DNA from: Primulina eburnea
Lineage: Eukaryota > Streptophyta > Magnoliopsida > Lamiales > Gesneriaceae
Length of the DNA: 64,000 nt
Direction of reading: 5' to 3'
Assembly (NCBI RefSeq): GCF_022965805.1
Contig: NC_133108.1
Span: 41,548,051-41,612,050, forward strand
Numbering within the stretch: the first letter of the stretch is position 1; each line of letters opens with the position of its first letter. This document shows, in pieces, positions 11,800-24,230 of the stretch. The notes beneath the pieces are model-generated. The model worked only from the letters and a program-made list of their open reading frames with translations, ran no database searches and was not told where the DNA came from. The position numbers were made by a program, and so were the translations under genes.

Positions 11800-12660
11800 T
11801 GATATAATAAAAAATTTACCTCGAGTTCATTCTGATGAGCGAAGTTTTCAAGAACTCGGGGCTCAGAAATCTTCTTGGCTCGGGTCTGATCTCAATATTG
11901 AACCTAGAAGGGTTTGTACAGATACACAAAATTTAGGGGACGCCGGAGAAGTTTCTTGCGTGCCATTTTCAATACTTAAGTCAATGTTTGGATAAGATTT
12001 AAGAATGCAAGAGAGTAGTGTCGAGTTATAGCAATATGTAAATGAATTAAATCGTGGAGCATTAATGTGTATTTATAGAGGAGTGGGTCTCATGTAAGAC
12101 CGTCTCACGGATCATAATCTGTGAGACGGGTTAACCCTACCCATATTCACAATACAAAGTAATACTTTTAGCATAAAATGTAATACTTTTTCATGGGTGA
12201 CCCAAATAAGATATCCGTTTCACAGATATGACCCATGAGACCGTCTCACATAAATTTTTGTCTTTATAGAGATGGGAAGAGCCAGTAACATCGTAGAAAA
12301 GTTCCCTCAAATAGTATATGTTACTTGATTTGCACTGATACGTATCAGATATGAGACAGATCTTTGTATATCTGGAACTATTCTGGATGAAGATTTGCAT
12401 GTGTATTCCTGTCTACAGAATCTCACATATTTATTTTCAAGTACATTAGGACTTCTAATCTTCTCGGGTAGGATAATCGAAGATCGGGCTCTAAATACAT
12501 TGTCTTAACTAGATGCGGATTATTACGGTCATAAAGTATTTTCCACACCGCCGCTCGGTCCTACAAAGTGGGCGGATATAACTGCTATTCTGGTGCCTCG
12601 CCGGTCTTATCACTCGGGGAAGTGGTGAGCCGTAGTTGGATTAGTTTGACGGGCACGTCT
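11800..12660 (-). mobile_element. LTR-like retrotransposon remnant (minus orientation)
   Basis: Read on the minus strand, the segment has a TATA-type motif (CTATAAATACACATTAATG) followed by a GC-richer stretch with CTCCGGCGTCCCC. That arrangement resembles plant Ty3-type LTRs and the better-defined 36014-36722 element. A possible end is TGATATAATAA at 11800; the other boundary is unclear. It is interrupted by a MITE at 12081-12262. No gag or pol sequence. This is inference from layout. Confidence 0.4.
12081..12262. mobile_element. Mutator-like MITE, GTGAGAC family, copy 4 (reverse orientation)
   Basis: 182 bp from GAGTGGGTCTCATGTAAGAC to TAAATTTTTGTC. Perfect 9-bp target duplications TTTATAGAG lie at 12072-12080 and 12263-12271. 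It interrupts the LTR-like remnant just upstream of that remnant's putative TATA region. Confidence 0.9.
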
Positions 12661-13076
12661 CATTGAGTTTTCAAAGTTTGGTTTTGGTAAACTAACTTTT
12701 AATTCGTCGCTATTTTGGTCAAATTGATAATATGAGACATATTACAAGTGAACAAATGGAAGCAGTTCCTGGTTCATAAAACATTTTTTTGTACTAAAGA
12801 GGTGGAATCTAATGAAATTTATTTTAAATGTTTACCAATATCTTTCAAAGTAAATCACAAAAGTCTATGAAAATCTCTTATAATTATGTGAGATTCTATA
12901 GAAACAGATGAAAATCTCTGACTTTGACCTAATTTCAAAAATCTTATCCTAATTTCCAGTAAATATAAATTTCCATACAAATGATATTCTGCATGCCACA
13001 TATATAAATACTGGTCTCTTCTGCATAAGTGACCACAAATTTTCAGCAAAAATTGCAGAAACAACGGTATAGAAGA

Positions 13077-13230
13077 TGAAACTTACTTCCGTTGTGGTCT
13101 CGTTAGAAAAGTCGATAAGTTTACATTTGGAATCCTCCCGAACGGACCAATTCCTCCGGAAGGACCGTCAAAAGGCCACGACACGGTGCCGCCGATCCTG
13201 CAGCCGCGGCTGGACGACCCCCTCCCCTGA
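13077..13230 (+). pseudogene. IDA-like peptide pseudogene, signal peptide deleted
   Basis: Starting at GTC 13111 the plus strand reads VDKFTFGILPNGP, IPPEGPSKGHD, then a proline-rich tail to TGA at 13228-13230. This is clearly a second IDL core. The upstream ATGAAACTTACT (13077) matches the start of the intact gene, but the DNA encoding the hydrophobic signal peptide is missing and this ATG is in a different frame from the core. About 200 bp of upstream sequence is shared with the third copy (for example CTTCTGCATAAGTGA and CACAAATTTTCAG). Without secretion it is unlikely to act, so I call it a pseudogene. Interestingly, Lys-Gly-His-Asp is closer to the classical core ending than in the intact copy. 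Confidence 0.7.
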
Positions 13231-14031
13231 TTCTCATCCCTATTAATCACTCTAGCTCCTTCTGCCAATGAAATTAAATTCTAATTGGCCATGGCTTATG
13301 CATAACATCATTTATACTTTAATGTATTGATCGTTTCCCTGCAATCTTCTCGTGCATCGTTGAATGTTAATCGATTTCCATTTTTCTAAATTATTATAAT
13401 TTTTATCGATACATTAATTTACATATTATACAAATGCATGCAAATTTTGTGGAACTTCCTATATTACCTCCCCAAACGCAAATCTTCTTATGCAATATAG
13501 TAATTAATCACCCTCCAACGAAGTTTGTTACTCGTACCTTCTATGTATTATAATTTATCAATCTACCATCCCCGGACCCGCTTGTCGACCTGTTTCCCCG
13601 GATTTAACCCAACCCAAACATGTCGGGTTTAATATGGAACCCAGCCCGTTGCCATCATATTCATTGCTATTTTAATCAAAGACAAAGCAAACCTCGTGAG
13701 TTAATAACGTCATATATCATTTTAATTACACACTCGAAACATGTGAAATATAAAGACATGATGATGCAAGAAAAATTAAGTCAATTTTTTTTAAAAAAAA
13801 ACCGAATCTACTGGGAAATTTAAACAATTTTTTTTTTTTAAAAAAAATCAGATCGTATATATAAACTTGGTAGTTGGTGGACTAAAATATTCCACTAAAA
13901 CCAAATTTAAAAAATCTTATTCTAATTTCCAATTAGATACAAGTTTCCATAAAAATGATATTATGCCATATAATTAGTACTGGTTTCTTCTGCATAAGTG
14001 ATCACAAATTTTCAGTGAAGAAGTCAAGAAG

Positions 14032-14247
14032 ATGAAGATTACTTACAGTTACAGTGTGGTACTGTCTGCAATCTTTTTGCTGGTATATATTATCAGGGTT
14101 TATAAACACCAACTGCGTAGATGCCGCTAGGAGTATACGTTCAGAATCCTCCCAGAAGGAGTACGGATTCCGCCGTATGCGCCCTGGAGCCACAGAAAAA
14201 ATCCGCCGCCCTGCCGCTGCTGTTGTACACCCCAATCCGCAGATTGA
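14032..14247 (+). pseudogene. IDA-like peptide pseudogene with in-frame stop
   Basis: ATG at 14032 reads MKITYSYSVVLSAIFLLVYI, like the intact signal peptide. Codon 33 (14128-14130) is TAG. The same frame resumes as EYTFRILPEGVRIPPYAPWS then HRKN, an IDL-type core, and ends at TGA 14245-14247. The stretch around the stop aligns to the intact gene only in a shifted frame, so at least two compensating indels have occurred. An ATG at 14173 in another frame does not give the core. The promoter-side sequence is shared with the 13077 copy. A tandem duplicate in decay is the best reading; stop readthrough cannot be excluded but has no support. Confidence 0.65.
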
Positions 14248-15352
14248 TCTCCAACGTATATATTTTGAGTTGATGAACTGTTGAAATTAAAAAAAAAATT
14301 GGCCCAATTTAAATAAAAAGAAGACTAATCTGATTATTTTGTGTTTATAATTGATCAAACTCGATCTTTTCTTCAAGTTCGGTTTGAACAATTTAAATAA
14401 TATCTAGAGACTTTGGGGCATTTTTGAGTTTGGAGAAGTTAACGAGTTAGTCTTTAACTAGCTTGATGAAGTATTGTATTGAATTTCAACCATTTTTTAA
14501 GATGTTGTAGTGTTTGGCAAACTCGAATTATTTATTCTCAAATATTTATATTATCTATAAGATTTTGTTAAATATCCAAGTAACAGTTGCAACTAATATA
14601 TGTTTACTTTTCAAATATATGTTAACAAATTGCAACTCTTATCAGTTTAAGATCCTACAGTGTTCGGCAAACTTGAATGATTTCACCGGATTACACAAAT
14701 TTGATATATATGTTTTTCGCTGAAATAACTATACAATTATTATTTATGTAATTATTTCAAATATTTATTGATTTGTTTTTTATGTATATATTGTTTTTTG
14801 TGTATTTATTATTTGCTAACTGAATTTTAGCATTATTTAAAGCAACAAGATAACCATTTTTAAATTTTCGCTTCAAATCACATTGAACACAGTAACGACT
14901 CTGTTTGTAATGCTAAATGATTAAGGATTTAACTACAAATTTAAGCAAAAACATACTGAAACAATAATATTGAACTCTTTTTATCGAGAAATATTTTAAC
15001 TTTCTCTTCTGAATTATTTTCTTAATTGAGTAGAGAATATATGGAAATTGATTACAAGTCTATGGACCATGACTCGTATATAAATAATGTCTCTCATTAT
15101 TTTCTGATATTTCTGTTTTAGTTCTTCGTAAAAACAGAAACTACACTTATGTCCCTACATATTAAAGATTCACAACCTATTAGATACATTAAAGTCTAAT
15201 AATCAAAACTTACACCGATAATTTTAATTTTGGATTTAACGTATTATACAGTTCTCGACACATAATTATTCATATTAAAACAAATATAAATAAAAATTAA
15301 TTCAACGTGGCTAACCCTACCAAAATATTATAAAAATCAATATCCACTATTG
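14248..15352. other. Intergenic, no gene seen
   Basis: AT-rich sequence downstream of the third peptide copy. The words near 15540-15590 (TTGATCGATTCC and CCGTTGAATG) resemble the 3' flanks of the other two copies, suggesting this flank was also part of the duplicated unit before a MITE landed in it. Confidence 0.4.
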
Positions 15353-15534
15353 GGCAAAAACTTGTGTGAGACGGTCTCACGGGTCAAATTTTGTGAGACG
15401 GATCTTTATTTGGGTAATCCATGAAATAGTATTGATTTTTATGCTAAGAGTACTACTTTTTGTGGTGAATATGGGTAGGGTTGACCCGTCTCACAGATTG
15501 ATATCCGTGAGACGGTCTCACATGAGACCTACTC
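15353..15534. mobile_element. Mutator-like MITE, GTGAGAC family, copy 5
   Basis: 182 bp from GGCAAAAACTTGTGTGAG to GAGACCTACTC, with perfect 9-bp target duplications CCACTATTG (15344-15352 and 15535-15543). It shows the family layout clearly: GTGAGACGGTCTCAC near each end, GGTCAAATTTTGTGAGACGG inside the left arm, and a middle with TACTTTTTGTGGTGAATATG. This is a good reference copy. Confidence 0.92.
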
Positions 15535-15712
15535 CCACTATTGATCGATTCCATATCATATTCTCTTGCCCCGTTGAATGCCAGTCAAGTTTTTATTTTT
15601 AAGAGATAATTTTTAAAACATATATCTTATTTCATTCTTTCAGTATTATTTGTTTACTTACATTAATTTTATACGCATGTTTACGCACACATTATTTATG
15701 AATAATTTTAAT

Positions 15713-15880
15713 GTGAGACGGTCTCATAAATCTATATTTGTAAGAAAAGATGACACAATCTATATTTATGAAAATAGTAATAACTTTGACGTAAAAAATA
15801 ATATTGTTCCATGTATCGGGTTTAGTGAGAAATTCGTCTAACAAAATTGGTTCATAAGACGGTCTTGTACAAGTTTTTGT
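15713..15880. mobile_element. Degenerate GTGAGAC-family MITE, copy 6
   Basis: GTGAGACGGTCTCATAAATC at the left and AAGACGGTCTTGTACAAG with TTTTTGTG at the right keep the family arms. The centre is strongly diverged and boundaries are approximate. No target duplication is readable. Confidence 0.55.
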
Positions 15881-16206
15881 GATTTTTTTATTTTTATTTT
15901 TTGCTGAAAATTACAACTATTAGTGAAGTGACACCGACGATAACGAGGGACTCGTTATATTTAATATATGTTTATTTGGTTATGTATAATATATGTTTAC
16001 TTTTCAAATAATTGTTTTATATATAATTTTTTATATATTTAATTGATTATTAAATAAGTAAAAACTGATTTACCAAATCTTTAGTGATAGAAATGTGAAA
16101 AAAGATTGATGGGATATGTTAAAAGTACTGGTAAAAAAAATCTCAGTTTATATAGAATGTTAGGATAGAATTGAAAGTTATTTTGGGTGAGAAATGACAT
16201 GACAAA

Positions 16207-16388
16207 AGCAAAATTTTATGTGAGACGGTTTCACGGATCGTATTTGTGAGACGGATCTCTTATTTGGGTCACCCATGAAAAAGTATTACTTTTTATGCTA
16301 AGAGTCTTACTTTTTATTGTGAATATGAGTATGGTTGATCCGTCTCACGGATTATGTTCCGTGAGACGGTCTCACATGAGACCCACTC
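16207..16388. mobile_element. Mutator-like MITE, GTGAGAC family, copy 7
   Basis: 182 bp from AGCAAAATTTTATGTGAGAC to GAGACCCACTC. The flanking 9-mers CATGACAAA (16198-16206) and TATGACAAA (16389-16397) differ at one position. Confidence 0.85.
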
Positions 16389-16772
16389 TATGACAAATTA
16401 ATTACTCTATTGAACTCAGCCTTTGTAATATAGTAACTATACATAAGTGTAGATATAGAACATAACATAATTTCCACCACAAAATACTTCATACAAAACC
16501 AAATTTACAGCAACAAATTGGATTGATTGAAGATATATATGACATAATTCAACGAAAATTTTTATTTCTTATTTTATTGGCCAATAATTCGTATTACTTG
16601 GAGGGACTCTCTTTAAATTTAAATTTTTTACAATAGAATTATTTTTTTTTAAAAAAAAACATAGGCCAACTGCTGAATCTAAAAGGTCGTCCACTTGACC
16701 ACTAAACAATTTCGTATCTTTCTTTATATTTCTTGTGTAATACAATATAAATATTTTTCTTTTGAATATGTT

Positions 16773-16943
16773 TTTTGTGAGACGGTCTCACGAATCTTTA
16801 TCTGTGAGACGGGTCAATCTTATCGATATTCATCATAAAAAATAATACTCTTAGCATAAAAAAATAATACTTTTTCATAAATGACCCAAATAAAATATCC
16901 GTCTAACAAAATACGATCTACAAGACCGTCTCAAACAATTTTT
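16773..16943. mobile_element. GTGAGAC-family MITE, copy 8 (reverse orientation)
   Basis: Starts near TTTTTTGTGAGACGGTCTCA and ends near CTCAAACAATTTTTTTC. The middle matches other reverse copies (ATATTCATCATAAAAAATAA and TAGCATAAAAA). The ends are not sharply defined and no target duplication is evident. Confidence 0.65.
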
Positions 16944-17862
16944 TTCTTGTCTGATTTGTTCTTTCTAGGGAGCTAATTCGTTGGTGAATATGACAAAAAA
17001 GGTACAAAAATTTGTGTTGATATCCGTATTCTTCGCATAATTTAATATATGTATTGGAGGAAACAAAAGTTCTGAGAAAATGAATTAATTAATTGTACGA
17101 CTCGAGAAATAAAATAAAGTGACAGAATTAAAACTTAATTGATTAATAAACCAATTTTATATTCATAAAACACACATATCTCAACCTCAAATTTAGGTGC
17201 GGAAAAATTCACTGGAATACAATGATATTTTATATACATTTTTATTTAATTTAAATTTATAAAAATGAGACCTCACTGCTCCTATCATCCGTTAATGAGA
17301 TGTCAAAAAATTATCCTAAAGATGCATTAAATGGATTGACGTAAAAAAATAATAGTAATAATAATCTCATTCGAAGGATCACTTTTATTTATTAATTATT
17401 TTGCAGATATGCAAATACTGAATTGAATAATTTCATTTTAAGTATAATAATAAAATCGAAACAATATGTGGCCAATTTTGACCAGACCCTAAATGTGGCA
17501 AAGGCACACACGTGCTTCACCAACCCAGTTAACACAACTCTCTCTGCCGCGCTCCTCTTTCTATTAGGTCGAAATACTTCAAAAAACAAAAGGAATTGAA
17601 GACGTGACAAAATTTCCTATCAACATCCAATATATTATTTTTTTAGTAGATATTCAAAATATTCAAAAAGATTCTTGAAATTTTGAACATTATCACGGTC
17701 ATAAACTTCATCCGTAAAAACAAACGACAGAAAAAAAAAGAAGAAGTTAAATGACAATATATGTGAAATTTATAGCCTAAAAATCAAAAGTTGGGATTCA
17801 ATTATTCTTCAAAGATTTACAATCTAGAATTTGGTCGAATAGGATGATAATACAACGTTGTA
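16944..17862. other. Intergenic, no gene seen
   Basis: AT-rich DNA downstream (3' side) of the minus-strand PF09713-type gene. A 72-codon minus frame at 17392-17610 has no recognisable domain and I do not support it. Confidence 0.5.
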
Positions 17863-18520
17863 CTAATGTTCTCGATCGACTCGTTCCCCATCTTTTGTTT
17901 CTTTATCAGAAGAATCCAATAGTATGTCGTGGAGTCTCCGAGTTGTCTCTGTTACTTCAGATGTGTTTTCCTCTCTTTTCTTGGTGTAGGCTTCAAAGAA
18001 CTCTTTATTCTCTTTCTCTAGCTCCTTCCACACTACAATATTTTAATTAAAACACATTTTATATATTTGTTATTATTTTGTTCAAGCATAAAATATATGA
18101 TTTCCTTCCACAACACATATGGTCATTAGATGCCAATCAGATCTTCTACTTTCATATATTGTTTTTATTGTAAAATGTAGAGCTTCACCTCGAATAATTA
18201 GAATAAATATAAATAAATTTGAGATATAACAGATACGAAGTAGTTGCTAAAAGAAGTTAATTTCTTGCGGGTTGGCCGGCCGTATGATGTTCTCTCACCG
18301 GCCAGATGGTGCCTTTTAAATAATATATAAATTTGAAAAATAAAGTATTAACCTGTGGAAGTAATGACTGGCTGGATATTTGCATGTTTGGAGAGTGCTT
18401 CCATGCATTCTTCTTTGCTCATGTTGAAAGTTATGCACTTCTCTATCAAGTGTTGTACCTGTCTTAATTTGAACCCCAATCAATTTTCTACGCAAAAAAA
18501 CTATGTACCATTTTTGCCAT

Positions 18521-18597
<77 letters not shown>

Positions 18598-18764
18598 GAA
18601 GGCCACATGAGAAATAAGTACCGATCCACCAAATTTAAATTTGTAAGAAAAGCAAATCTGAATATATATTTTAGTTTTTTCTTTGAACTTCATAATCCCA
18701 TCAAATACAAAGAGAACGAGTAGCTTACCGTGTGGATGTATTGAGCAGAAGAGTCTGATGCCAT
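17863..18764 (-). CDS. Small plant-specific protein, PF09713 (plant protein 1589) type
   Basis: Three coding exons on the minus strand: 18764-18729, 18458-18353 and 18032-17863, all with GT-AG borders, joining in frame to 103 residues. The protein begins MASDSSAQYIHTVQHLIEKC and continues ITFNMSKEECMEALSKHAN, IQPVITSTVWKELEKENKEF and FEAYTKK. This is the conserved block of the plant-only domain TIGR01589/PF09713, whose function is not established. The C-terminal third is charged and variable (ILLDSSDKETKDGERVDREH). Intron 1 contains a 62-bp AT dinucleotide run. No targeting signal or membrane segment is visible. Family assignment is from remembered conserved sequence; exon joins are consistent in phase. 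Confidence 0.85.
18533..18594. repeat. (AT)31 microsatellite in intron 1
   Basis: Uninterrupted AT dinucleotide run of 62 bp inside the first intron of the PF09713-type gene. It is self-complementary and likely polymorphic in length. An apparent open frame through it encodes only Ile-Tyr repeats and is an artefact. Confidence 0.95.
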
Positions 18765-19259
18765 GATCGAGTTCTTGCACAAAATTTTAATCAAATCTTT
18801 TTCTTGATCGAGATCGAGAAGAGGGGTTGGTGAGAAAATTTAGAAATATCGGAAATGATGGGGTTACATAAATTAAAATACCTCCAAAAACCTGCATTAA
18901 TGGAAGCCAGATGTTGAAAACGTTGGAATATGAAAACAAAGGATGAACGATGATGTTGACATTATATATTGTTTCATACATAATAGACAGGAACGAAGCC
19001 ATAATAGGGCCACCGCATTTGTTGGGAATACTGTATTTTAATGAAAGTTGACTTGCTAAAATCATCATACCTTCGAAATCTGGAATCACAAATAAGAATG
19101 TTAGAAGGGGTCGAAAGGTTGTTCTGACGTACAATGAATGAAATATGTTATTTATAAAAGAAAAATAAAATCTTGATTTGGTAGGTCTAGATTCTCAGAA
19201 TCTAGGACAAGATTAGATTAAATATTCGCGAGCTATACTTTTTTGGATTTTATTTATGT
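18765..19259 (-). promoter_or_regulatory. 5' leader and promoter side of the PF09713-type gene
   Basis: Probably untranslated leader, possibly with an intron: on the minus strand CCAGATTTCGAAG is followed by GTATGATG, a donor-like site. A 115-codon open frame at 18787-19134 shows no known domain and is treated as leader or intron sequence. Confidence 0.35.
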
Positions 19260-19930
19260 GGGTTATCCATTAATGTCTGAGTGACAGCTCTTCTAGGCAG
19301 GAGCCCGTGTCAATAGCCTGGACCCGGTGGACCTCGGCTCGGGAGCTCGGCCGAGATAATCACAATCGACACGCCACCATGATATGGAGGTCGGTTCCGT
19401 TCATGATGGGAGGTCGGCCAAGGAGGCCGACCACCTCTTTCTGATTGACGAGATTACGAATGTTTGGGAGGTCGATCTATATGACCTCATGGATGACATC
19501 CCACAAACTTCGCGTAAATGAGGTGATCTGCTGACGGACTCTATCATGAAGATAACTTTTCGAGACTTTATAAATACTTTTGGGGACTTTTCAATTTCTG
19601 AGCTTATTTTTTTGGGAGGGGGGGCTTTCAACAGTGATAAGGGTGGTGATCAGAGCAGTAGTCCCACGTGGGAGCTGATAGCTGATTGGTTGGGAGGAGA
19701 TTGGGTAGATTTTAGTACTAACCACGTCGGCCATTCTTTACTTCAAATATATAATCGACCACTTCACGTGATTAGTAGGCCCATGGGACCGGGAAGCCCA
19801 ATCGGATCCTTTATTTCCGGCTTTTTTAAGAAAGGTCCAAATCAAGGGCAAGGTCAATCATATGCAAGTTATTATTGTAACAACCCAAAGTTTTGAACCC
19901 AGCGGGAGGTGGAATTGCCGTGGCGACTTT
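19260..19930 (+). mobile_element. LTR-retrotransposon-like remnant
   Basis: GC-richer than its surroundings, with TATA-type CTTTATAAATACTTTTGG near 19565. Near the 3' side is GCCGTGGCGACTTTGTTC, which resembles the TGGCGACTC-type sequence seen just inside some Ty3/Tat elements. No TG/CA ends or target duplication could be fixed. An ATG frame at 19546-19896 is not similar to any protein I know. Low-confidence call from composition and motifs. Confidence 0.3.
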
Positions 19931-20045
19931 GTTCTGCTAAATGAATATGTAATAAATAATCTGTTTTTTAGTATTTGTTTTTTTTCCTAATCAAAGTGAT
20001 GTAAGATATCTTAACACACATCTTTCTCACGTCCAAGAATGAACA

Positions 20046-20232
20046 TTTATAGCGTGAATTTTACAAGTTGCCCAACTTCGAACAGTCCAACACATAAGAT
20101 AGGTCTGTGATCTGATATCATATTAAGATTGAGATTTGAATAATCTTCTTTCTTGAACTAACTTTTAAGTTGATTTAAATCCAAATTTATAGCGTGAATT
20201 TCTCAATTAACATTTATAGCGTGAATTTCTGT
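20046..20232. repeat. Dispersed triplicate of a short word
   Basis: The word TTATAGCGTGAATTT appears three times, near 20050, 20189 and 20214, in the same orientation, about 1.5 kb upstream of RPL23A. It may be a local duplication or a repeated protein-binding site; there is no direct evidence either way. Confidence 0.6.
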
Positions 20233-20239
20233 ATGAAAT

Positions 20240-20293
20240 AGGCCCACGGCCCCTTTCAGTTCAGAAATATGGGCCCAAATAATGGGCCCACGT
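20240..20293. promoter_or_regulatory. Cluster of GGCCCA/GGGCCC (site II-like) motifs
   Basis: AGGCCCACGGCCCC, ATATGGGCCCAAATAATGGG and GGGCCCACG fall within about 55 bp. GGCCCA-type site II elements are TCP-factor sites typical of plant ribosomal-protein promoters. The only such gene nearby is RPL23A, but its start codon is about 1.4 kb away with a MITE between. Confidence 0.45.
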
Positions 20294-20458
20294 CTAAACA
20301 TAATACTCAGTGCCAGATTCGCTTCAGTTTCTTCTTGAAATATAATAAAAATGATATAAATTTTTTTTTCCAATTAAATTTATTTCCCAATTTATATGAT
20401 TAAAAAAACATGTTACGAAAGTTATTAATCATGCAAATTAAGTGATTACAATGCATTT

Positions 20459-20998
20459 AGGCAACGTTTGGTACGGGGGTTAAGGTAGGATAAAGAGTTG
20501 GTTTTGAGTCTAAGCCCATGTTTGGTTACTAAACTCATTTTATCATGTATACAAAGGACTAAGTTGTACTAAATGTGGACAATTAAACCCACCTACAACC
20601 TAAGGACTAAGAATCTTTATTTTAAATACTCATATTATTCCTAAAATACCCTTTGCGTTTTCCTTCCATAAATTTTTTAAAACAATGTTTTTTATATATT
20701 TATTACCCATTTCCTTTGCTTGATAATAATTTAATTTTTTTTAAGAAAATCGCTTTTGAGTTTTGTTTACCGTAGTCGTATATTATTTTTTAATATTTAA
20801 TATAATAATAAAAATATGTTTACAAAACATAATATTGGGCGGGCAATTTTGTCAATTCATCAAAAGATTATTAATTATCTCATTCTTAACAATCATACCA
20901 AACATAATATTATTTTATCATTATCTACTTCAATCATTCTTTTTATCAGTTCTTTCTTAATCATTTTATTATTTTATCCTTCAAACCAAACTTAGCCT
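20459..20998. mobile_element. Harbinger/Tourist-like MITE (candidate)
   Basis: Roughly 540 bp with imperfect inverted ends: left GGCAACGTTTGGTACGGGGG, right complement GGCTAAGTTTGGTTTGAAGG. Both ends carry the GTTTGGT core and are followed by GGATAAA-like sequence, as in PIF/Harbinger MITEs. The flanks read TTA and TAA, so the 3-bp duplication is not clean. No coding capacity. Confidence 0.5.
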
Positions 20999-21556
20999 AA
21001 TAGGCATCATTATGCAACTTGTTTTTGAGTGGGTATTGTATCCACTCTCTGTGCAATGGTCAAATTGATCTGATTCATAAAATGAGTCGACTTGGTCCAC
21101 AAATATAGTAAAAAATAATATTTTTATCATAAAATATAAAAGCTAATTTAAATTAACATATATTTTGCAATATTTATTCATAACTTGACAAACAAAAAAA
21201 TTATATCTTTTGCAATGTTAAATAATACTTGAACGTAAAAAATAATAATTTTCAAGGGTTTTATGAGATTAGATTGAAAATCCGCCTAAAAAATTTATAT
21301 ATTGAACGCATTAGATTTTATAATAACATGAGTAATAAAAAAGTGATTAAGTTAAAATTTGTAATAAATATTTTCAGCTAATTTTAAAACTATTATATAT
21401 TAATAATATGAAACTGGAGAATTGTGGTTTTAAAATGCGCATAAATTATTTATTTATAAATAAAGATTTAAAACAATAAATTTTAAGAAGATCACGTGGA
21501 CAGCTCGTGCGCCACAGTTGTATAGGATAAATAACTCGATTCAACTCCGCCTCCAA
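20999..21556. promoter_or_regulatory. Proximal upstream region of RPL23A
   Basis: AT-rich; no gene. It contains ATCACGTGG (21492-21500), a G-box-like core. Confidence 0.35.
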
Positions 21557-21569
21557 AAACCCTAAACCC
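21557..21569 (+). promoter_or_regulatory. telo-box (AAACCCTAAACCC) in the RPL23A leader
   Basis: AAACCCTAA-type telo-boxes near the transcription start are a known mark of plant translation-apparatus genes. Downstream, TTCAGGTACG and TTTTGCAGGTAAGG suggest a 5' UTR intron ending just before the ATG at 21710. Confidence 0.7.
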
Positions 21570-21709
21570 GCTGTTCTCTAGTTCAGGTACGCTCCTCGCT
21601 TACGCATTTCTTTCGAATTCGATTTTTTCTGCTCAACGCCTGTGATTTACGCTGATTTACGAATTCTAGGTTTATCGATCGATTGATTTTGCAGGTAAGG
21701 CGTCGCTAA

Positions 21710-23583
<1,874 letters not shown>

Positions 23584-24230
23584 ACAATCTCCGGATCTCC
23601 TCAAATTTTGTGTTTTTGTTTGTTCAACGGTCACTTTGAATTATGTGAATTTTAATGCAGAACCATCTATTGTTTTCATTTAGACGTTGGAGAATCAGAT
23701 ATGGTAACTCGTAGTCGTGTTGGACCTTCTATTAGTTTTAATAGTTATTTATCATGTTTTAGGATCCTTCTTTGCTGATGATCAAGAATCATAAACTCTG
23801 TTAGCGTGTAACGATGTACTGTATAGACGGTAAAAAATTTATTCGCGGTGGTACATCTTTTATCTTTTGGGACTTCCTCTTACATGTATTGTGAATATCC
23901 ACAGGGATAACCAAATCTTCGCGGAGATTAATTGGAGAAATAGATTATTCGGGATTTATATTTAAAAGATTAACTTCGACATTGAATCAAACCAATTTTA
24001 TTTCCTGCAAAGATAAACCAATTTTTGTATTATAAAGATAAAACCATTTTGAAATACTAATAAAATGAACGAAATTGGTAACAAATTAAAGGTTAATCAA
24101 ATAAATTTTTAAAGTTTATATTATTCAATTGGTTTCACCAAAAATCGAAATGATTAAACAAATGTAAGCTTTTAAATTTGCTATTTGACTCATACGCCTT
24201 TTCTCGCTCTCCAACAACTCGCCGCCGTCC
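23584..24230. other. 3' UTR of RPL23A and promoter of the DAP epimerase gene
   Basis: The first 200-300 bp are probable 3' UTR. The remainder is AT-rich and short, so the dapF promoter must lie within a few hundred bases upstream of 24231. No other gene seen. Confidence 0.5.

Noticed and set aside
18316..18780. 154-codon minus-strand open frame
   Set aside because: Runs through the (AT)31 microsatellite as Ile-Tyr repeats and conflicts with the well-phased three-exon PF09713-type model.
18787..19134. 115-codon minus-strand open frame upstream of the PF09713-type gene
   Set aside because: No recognisable domain, and it lies in the likely leader/intron; better explained as non-coding.
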